Shown here piece by piece: positions 59,675 through 64,000 of a DNA stretch of 64,000 nt (position 1 is the first letter of the stretch; each line of letters starts with the position of its first letter). Both the position numbers and the translations under genes were made by a program. The DNA is from CAZZHG01 sp964653655 (GTDB taxonomy: Bacteria; Bdellovibrionota; FAC87; UBA2466): contig CAZZHG010000010.1 in NCBI GenBank assembly GCA_964653655.1, positions 1-64,000 of the forward strand, read 5' to 3'. The notes beneath the pieces were generated by a model that was given only the letters and a program-made list of their open reading frames with translations, was not told where the DNA came from and searched no databases.

Positions 59675-62491
59675 GTGAATGAAACCGTGCGTAACTTGAT
59701 CCTTCGGGGCGTCCGCCAGAACAACCTGAAAGACGTCGACGTCGATCTGCCCCTGGGAAAGACCGTGGTGGTAACCGGGCCGAGCGGCTCGGGCAAATCG
59801 TCTCTCGCCTTCGAGACCGTTTACGCCGAGGGACAGCGCCGGTACATGCAGTCCCTGTCCACCTACGCGCGCCAGTTCATGGAAAGATTCCGGGCGCCGG
59901 ACGCCGACAGCATCCAGAACATCCCGCCCACGATCGCGGTGGAGCAGATCAACCCGGTCCGCAACTCCCGCGCGACCGTGGGAACTACGACCGAGTTATA
60001 CGACTACTTCCGCCTGATGTACGAAAAGATCGGCGTCGAATACTGCGCGAACTGCGACGTTCCGATGGAAAGACGCACCCTGGACGACATCGCGGCGGAG
60101 CTTCAGCAAAAGCACGGCGGTAGCGCCGTCGTGTTCGGCTTCAAGCGCGTCCTGCCGAAACAGAAGGCCACCGCGAAGGAGCTGCTCGAGGAGTACCTTC
60201 GGTCGGGTTATTCGCGGCTACTGAGCGGCGGCAAAGTCATGCTGATCGAAGAGGCGGTGAAGGAAGGCGGGCTCAAAGGCGGCTCCACCGTTTCCATCGT
60301 CATCGACCGGGTGAAGCTTCCGGCGGAAAAGCTTTCCTCGAGCCAGCTATCCAGAATCACCGAGTCGCTTCGAAACGCCATGGAATTCGGCGCCGGAACC
60401 GCCGAGACCTTCGTCGAGAAGGACGGCGACTTCATTTCCGCGGGCGAGTTCACAACGCAAAACCGCTGCCCCAAGTGCGGGCTGATCTCCCTCCCCCGCT
60501 CGGCCATTTCGTTTTCTTTCAATAGCCCTCTCGGCGCGTGCGAAACCTGCCGCGGTTTCGGCAATACGCTCGAAGTGGATCCGGATCTCGTGATCCCGAA
60601 CGCCCAGCTGTCCCTGGCTCAAGGGGTGGTGGAACCGTTCACGAAGCCGAGCCTCGGAAGCTGGCAGAAAAAACTTCTCGCCTACGCAAAGTCCGCGCGT
60701 ATCGACGTCGACCTGCCATACCGGGAGCTGCCGGAGAAACAGCGGGAAGCCATTTTTTACGGGACCAAGGGATGGAAAGGCGTCAAAGGCGTCTTCGATA
60801 TGCTCGAGGAAGAGCGCTACAAGATGCGTATCCGCGTCTTCGTCAGCCGCTACACCTCGCCTTTCACCTGCAAGAAGTGCGCAGGCCGGCGACTCAATGA
60901 AGGCGGCCTTCGGATCAAGGTCGGAGAAGCGAACATCTCCGAGCTGTCCGACAAACCCATCGGACAGCTTCGCGCCTTTTTCAAGAAGCTGCCGCTCACG
61001 CCGAATCAGGCGAAAATCTCGCAGGACATTCTTTCGCAAATCCACAGGCGCCTCGATTACCTCGAGACCGTGGGACTCGGTTATCTGACTCTCTCTCGGC
61101 TCACCCGAACGCTTTCCGGCGGCGAGTACCAGCGCATTCTGCTCGCAACCCAGCTCAGCCAAGGTCTCACGGATACCTTATACGTGCTCGACGAGCCCAG
61201 CATCGGCCTTCATCCGAAGGACACTCAGAGGCTTCTGTCGGTGCTCAATCGTCTGCGGGAAAAGGGCAACTCCCTTCTCGTGGTGGAGCACGACCCTGAG
61301 ATCATCGACTGGGCCGAGCATGTCGTGGACATGGGTCCGGGCGCGGGCCGGCTGGGCGGCAACGTCGTTTTCAACGGCAGCCAGTCCCTCTTCAAGCTAT
61401 CCACGTGCGAAACGGCGAAATCCATCCGCGATTGGAAAGGAGCCTGCCTGAAGCAGCTCGCCCCTCCCATGCCGAAGGAGCACGAACGGTGGCTGTCTAT
61501 TCAGAAGGCCAGCTCCAACAATCTCAAATCCATCTCGGTCGACATTCCGCTCGGCAAGCTGGTCGCGGTCACGGGAGTTTCCGGGTCGGGAAAGAGCACG
61601 CTCATCGTCGATACGCTTTACCAGGCGCTCGCGAAAATGTTCCTCGGCCGCAGCGAAAAGATCGGCCGCTTCGGTTCCATCCGGGGCTTCGAGCATTTGT
61701 CGTCGGTGGAGCTCATCGATCAGGCGGCCATCGGCAAGTCTTCTCGCTCGAACCCCGTTACGTTCATCAAGGCCTACGATGAGATTCGGATGCTGTTCTC
61801 CTCCACGAGGGATGCGGCGGCTCAGCGGCTCACGCCGGGGCACTTCTCGTTCAACGTGGCCGGCGGACGCTGCGAAACCTGCGAAGGAGAAGGCCGGGTC
61901 AAGATCGACATGGTCTTCATGGAGGACATTTACGTCCCCTGCACCGCCTGCGACCAGAAACGCTTCAAACCCAACGTGCTGGCCGTCCGCTACCGAAACC
62001 GCAACATCGACGAAGTCTTGAAAATGACGGTGGAGGAAGCTTTCAGCTTCTTCGACGAGTCCGCTTCTCTAAGGAACAAGCTCGCGCTGCTCCAGGAAGT
62101 GGGGCTCGGTTACCTTCAGCTGGGCCAGCCGTCCTTCAGCCTGTCGGGCGGCGAAGCTCAGCGTTTGAAAATCGCCCGCGAGCTCGCGCAAGGGAGCATG
62201 AAGCGCCTGCCTACCCTGTTCATCCTCGATGAGCCTACGACGGGCCTGCACTTCAACGAGATTGCTCGTTTGATATACGTTTTGAAACGGCTTGTTGGAC
62301 AGGGTCATTCCGTCATCGTGATCGAGCACAACGTGCAGCTGATTTGTGCCGCCCAATACGTGATTGATCTAGGACCTGACGGTGGCGAACAGGGGGGACG
62401 TGTTGTCGCCGTGGGCACGCCCAAGGAATTGGCGCAAAAGAAGTTACCACATACGGGTTTGCATCTGGCCGAGATCCTGGGCGAAAACTAA
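59675..62491 (+). CDS. uvrA: Excinuclease ABC subunit A
   Basis: 938 residues, full length. It recognises DNA lesions and loads UvrB. Both ATPase modules are complete: Walker A GPSGSGKSSLAFE and GVSGSGKSTLIVD, signatures TLSGGEYQRI and SLSGGEAQRL, Walker B LYVLDEPSIGLHP and LFILDEPTTGLHF. Zinc knuckles are present (CANC, CPKC with CETC, CKKC, CETC with CTAC). TVGTTTELYDYFRLMYEKIG marks the UvrB-binding part. The start is GTG. Confidence 0.96.
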   Translation: MNETVRNLILRGVRQNNLKDVDVDLPLGKTVVVTGPSGSGKSSLAFETVYAEGQRRYMQSLSTYARQFMERFRAPDADSIQNIPPTIAVEQINPVRNSRATVGTTTELYDYFRLMYEKIGVEYCANCDVPMERRTLDDIAAELQQKHGGSAVVFGFKRVLPKQKATAKELLEEYLRSGYSRLLSGGKVMLIEEAVKEGGLKGGSTVSIVIDRVKLPAEKLSSSQLSRITESLRNAMEFGAGTAETFVEKDGDFISAGEFTTQNRCPKCGLISLPRSAISFSFNSPLGACETCRGFGNTLEVDPDLVIPNAQLSLAQGVVEPFTKPSLGSWQKKLLAYAKSARIDVDLPYRELPEKQREAIFYGTKGWKGVKGVFDMLEEERYKMRIRVFVSRYTSPFTCKKCAGRRLNEGGLRIKVGEANISELSDKPIGQLRAFFKKLPLTPNQAKISQDILSQIHRRLDYLETVGLGYLTLSRLTRTLSGGEYQRILLATQLSQGLTDTLYVLDEPSIGLHPKDTQRLLSVLNRLREKGNSLLVVEHDPEIIDWAEHVVDMGPGAGRLGGNVVFNGSQSLFKLSTCETAKSIRDWKGACLKQLAPPMPKEHERWLSIQKASSNNLKSISVDIPLGKLVAVTGVSGSGKSTLIVDTLYQALAKMFLGRSEKIGRFGSIRGFEHLSSVELIDQAAIGKSSRSNPVTFIKAYDEIRMLFSSTRDAAAQRLTPGHFSFNVAGGRCETCEGEGRVKIDMVFMEDIYVPCTACDQKRFKPNVLAVRYRNRNIDEVLKMTVEEAFSFFDESASLRNKLALLQEVGLGYLQLGQPSFSLSGGEAQRLKIARELAQGSMKRLPTLFILDEPTTGLHFNEIARLIYVLKRLVGQGHSVIVIEHNVQLICAAQYVIDLGPDGGEQGGRVVAVGTPKELAQKKLPHTGLHLAEILGEN

Positions 62492-62507
62492 TTGTGCTAA
62501 AAACTTC

Positions 62508-62565
62508 ACAGCCGGTGCACTGCGATTGGGCAGCCCTCGCATTGACACGTTGTGTTACCGGCTGT
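62508..62565. repeat. Inverted repeat overlapping the promoter of the downstream activator
   Basis: ACAGCCGGT (62508-62516) and ACCGGCTGT (62557-62565) are perfect complements 40 bases apart. The right arm ends in the first base of the -10 box, so it could be a binding site that controls this promoter or a hairpin ending uvrA transcripts. Confidence 0.4.
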
Positions 62566-62570
62566 ACACT
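62542..62570 (+). promoter_or_regulatory. Sigma-70-type promoter of the sigma-54 activator gene
   Basis: TTGACA (62542-62547), a 17-base spacer and TACACT (62565-62570) make one of the best promoter matches in the window. A transcript would start near 62577, giving a leader of about 170 bases. Confidence 0.6.
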
Positions 62571-62630
62571 TGAATTGTTTCGACGTATCCATCTCAGTCA
62601 CCAGCACCTAGACATCTTGCCCCGTGAATC

Positions 62631-62652
62631 CGCTGAACACTGATGTTCAGCG
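62631..62652. promoter_or_regulatory. 22-base palindrome in the activator leader, possible operator
   Basis: CGCTGAACA and TGTTCAGCG are perfect complements around CTGA. It lies downstream of the predicted transcription start and 98 bases before the ATG. Both a dimeric regulator site and a 9-bp RNA hairpin fit. Confidence 0.45.
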
Positions 62653-62749
62653 CGTAGTCGCAAAAAATCGTCGGAAATCCTCGGCTCGGACGCCACCAAT
62701 AAAATCGATTTTCAGTTCAGGGGTCCTTTTACCTGTTTGGAGGACGGTC

Positions 62750-64000
62750 ATGATCAATTGGGACGAATTCGAGCATATACACGTCATTCGCAAGCTTAAG
62801 GAGGTTATCGGCCGTTGGTTCGAAGTGGACGTCTTCTTCGCCGACGATCGCGGTAACCTCAAGGCGTTCGAGAAGGGGCAGAAGAAGCAGCTCTCGAACC
62901 AGGTCATGAGCCTCCTCACCCAGCGGGACAACGGCTACGAAGCGCTCGCCGAGTACGCGCGCAACGTGGTGAACGACCTCCGCAAGACGCAGGAAAAGGA
63001 CTACATCCGGGACTTCCTGCCGCACCTCGCGGGATCCGCGTTCCCCATCATCATGGACAACGACTTCATGGGCGCGGTGATGTGCATCGGCTATTTCCGC
63101 GGATCGGTTTCCGAGGCTCACAAGAAAGAGCTCGCGAAAGCGCTCGCGCACTACAATCTTCCCCACCAGGACATCGACATCGCGGTCGGCAAAGTAAAAC
63201 TGCTCGACAAGGAGCAGCTGCCTTACTTCACCGAGCTGAGCGATCTGGTGACGCAGGAAATCTGCACTCTCCACAAGGAGATCACGCTTCGCGAGGACAG
63301 AATCTCGGAGCTGAACAAAGAGCTCGGCATCCGCTACAAGTACGACTCCATGATCGGTAAATCCAAACCGATGCAGGACACGTACGCACTGCTCGACAAA
63401 ATCAAAAACTCCGAAAGCACCGTGCTCATTCAGGGCGAGAACGGAACCGGTAAAGAGCTCATCGCGAAGGCCATTCACTACAACTCGTCCCGCAAGGACA
63501 AGGTGTTCGTGACGCAGAACTGTTCGGCCTTCAACGATAACCTCCTCGACTCGGAACTGTTCGGCCACGTGAAAGGATCTTTCACGGGCGCCGTGAAAGA
63601 CAAGAAAGGCCTCTTCGAGGTCGCCGACGGAGGAACCTTCTTCCTCGACGAAATCGGGGATACCTCTCCGAGCATGCAGGTTAAGCTCCTGCGTGTCATC
63701 CAGGAGGGAACGTTCATCCCGGTAGGAGCGACGGAACCGCGTAAAGTGGACGTCCGCATCCTCGCGGCGACGAACAAAGACCTGAAGGACATGGTGGAGA
63801 AAGGCAGCTTCCGCGAAGACCTGTTCTACCGCATCAACGTAATCAACATCACGGTCCCGCCGCTCCGCGATCGCAAGGAAGACATCCCGCTTCTCGCGGA
63901 ACACTTCCTCAAGCGGTGCGCGGAAGAAAAGCAAATCAAACCGAAGGTTCTCACCAAGCGTGCGCTTGAGAAGATCTTCGACTACCCCTGGCCCGGTAAC
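62750..64000 (+). CDS. Sigma-54-dependent transcriptional activator, 5' part
   Basis: 417 residues are visible and the frame runs off the window. The first 190 form a sensor domain of uncertain family (a PocR-like or GAF-like fold is possible), then a short coiled linker (TLHKEITLREDRISELNKEL). The AAA+ domain follows with Walker A GENGTGKE, the sigma-54 contact loop as GSFTGA instead of the common GAFTGA, Walker B GGTFFLDEIG and FREDLFYRINV. No receiver domain with a phosphorylatable Asp is apparent. GGAGGA stands six bases before the ATG. Confidence 0.92.
   Translation, partial: MINWDEFEHIHVIRKLKEVIGRWFEVDVFFADDRGNLKAFEKGQKKQLSNQVMSLLTQRDNGYEALAEYARNVVNDLRKTQEKDYIRDFLPHLAGSAFPIIMDNDFMGAVMCIGYFRGSVSEAHKKELAKALAHYNLPHQDIDIAVGKVKLLDKEQLPYFTELSDLVTQEICTLHKEITLREDRISELNKELGIRYKYDSMIGKSKPMQDTYALLDKIKNSESTVLIQGENGTGKELIAKAIHYNSSRKDKVFVTQNCSAFNDNLLDSELFGHVKGSFTGAVKDKKGLFEVADGGTFFLDEIGDTSPSMQVKLLRVIQEGTFIPVGATEPRKVDVRILAATNKDLKDMVEKGSFREDLFYRINVINITVPPLRDRKEDIPLLAEHFLKRCAEEKQIKPKVLTKRALEKIFDYPWPGN

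Noticed and set aside
1..64000. CRISPR arrays, tRNA or rRNA genes, insertion sequences, prophage genes
   Set aside because: No regularly spaced repeats, no tRNA T-loop motif in the gaps, and no transposase, integrase or phage structural gene was recognised.

Overview
The window is a gene-dense stretch of about 60 % G+C bacterial chromosome. It carries many housekeeping genes: guaBA, eno, dnaK, groESL, ffh-rpsP-khpA-rimM-trmD, rpsA-sppA, uvrA, mtgA, rsmG and pepA. The rpsA-sppA pair, the sigma-54 activators at both window edges, many small lipoproteins and exported proteins, and a Trp-catabolic cluster suggest a Gram-negative from the former Deltaproteobacteria, possibly Bdellovibrionota-like. 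That placement is an inference from gene content only. No phage, transposon, CRISPR array, rRNA or tRNA was recognised.

Layout. 1-1180: the 3' end of a sigma-54 activator and a methyltransferase. 1187-12129 (minus): one tightly packed transcription unit, guaB-guaA-RidA-aldehyde dehydrogenase-hydratase-decarboxylase-3-HAO-ACMSD-kynureninase-(asparaginase II/KynB fusion). Nearly every junction is a short overlap, and a good sigma-70-type promoter lies ahead of guaB. The catabolic genes would take N-formylkynurenine and 3-hydroxyanthranilate down the 2-aminomuconate route. Tryptophan dioxygenase, kynurenine 3-monooxygenase and the final aldolase/acetaldehyde dehydrogenase are not in the window. 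12216-20990: a glycosyltransferase, a small zinc-ribbon-like protein, a gingipain-type C25 protease, a stand-alone rplC, a diheme protein, rRNA-modification genes and rsmG. 20981-26972: eno, dnaK, an FmdB protein and groES-groEL. 27034-30427: a GST, an SLBB protein, pepA and a membrane protein.

30428-30983 is a palindrome-rich divergent intergenic region with a 22-bp imperfect hairpin. It precedes a TPR-like protein/ABC ATPase/ABC permease/prepilin peptidase/galE series. Next come a helical-repeat lipoprotein, an ExbB/ExbD pair, a C45-type Ntn hydrolase with TPR-like tail, TldD/TldE, and an acyl-CoA dehydrogenase preceded by a three-hairpin candidate RNA. 47734-51134 holds ffh, rpsP, khpA, rimM and trmD, without rplS. 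The rest carries an M28 aminopeptidase, 4-hydroxyphenylpyruvate dioxygenase, small exported proteins, rpsA, sppA, an amidohydrolase-like lipoprotein that lost its metal ligands, mtgA, uvrA and the 5' part of a second sigma-54 activator with a palindromic leader.

The observations most worth a second look are the asparaginase II-KynB fusion, the joining of guaBA to the tryptophan catabolic genes, the lone rplC, the long intergenic inverted repeats (35472-35562, 38581-38703, 30812-30937) and the candidate RNA at 44010-44141.
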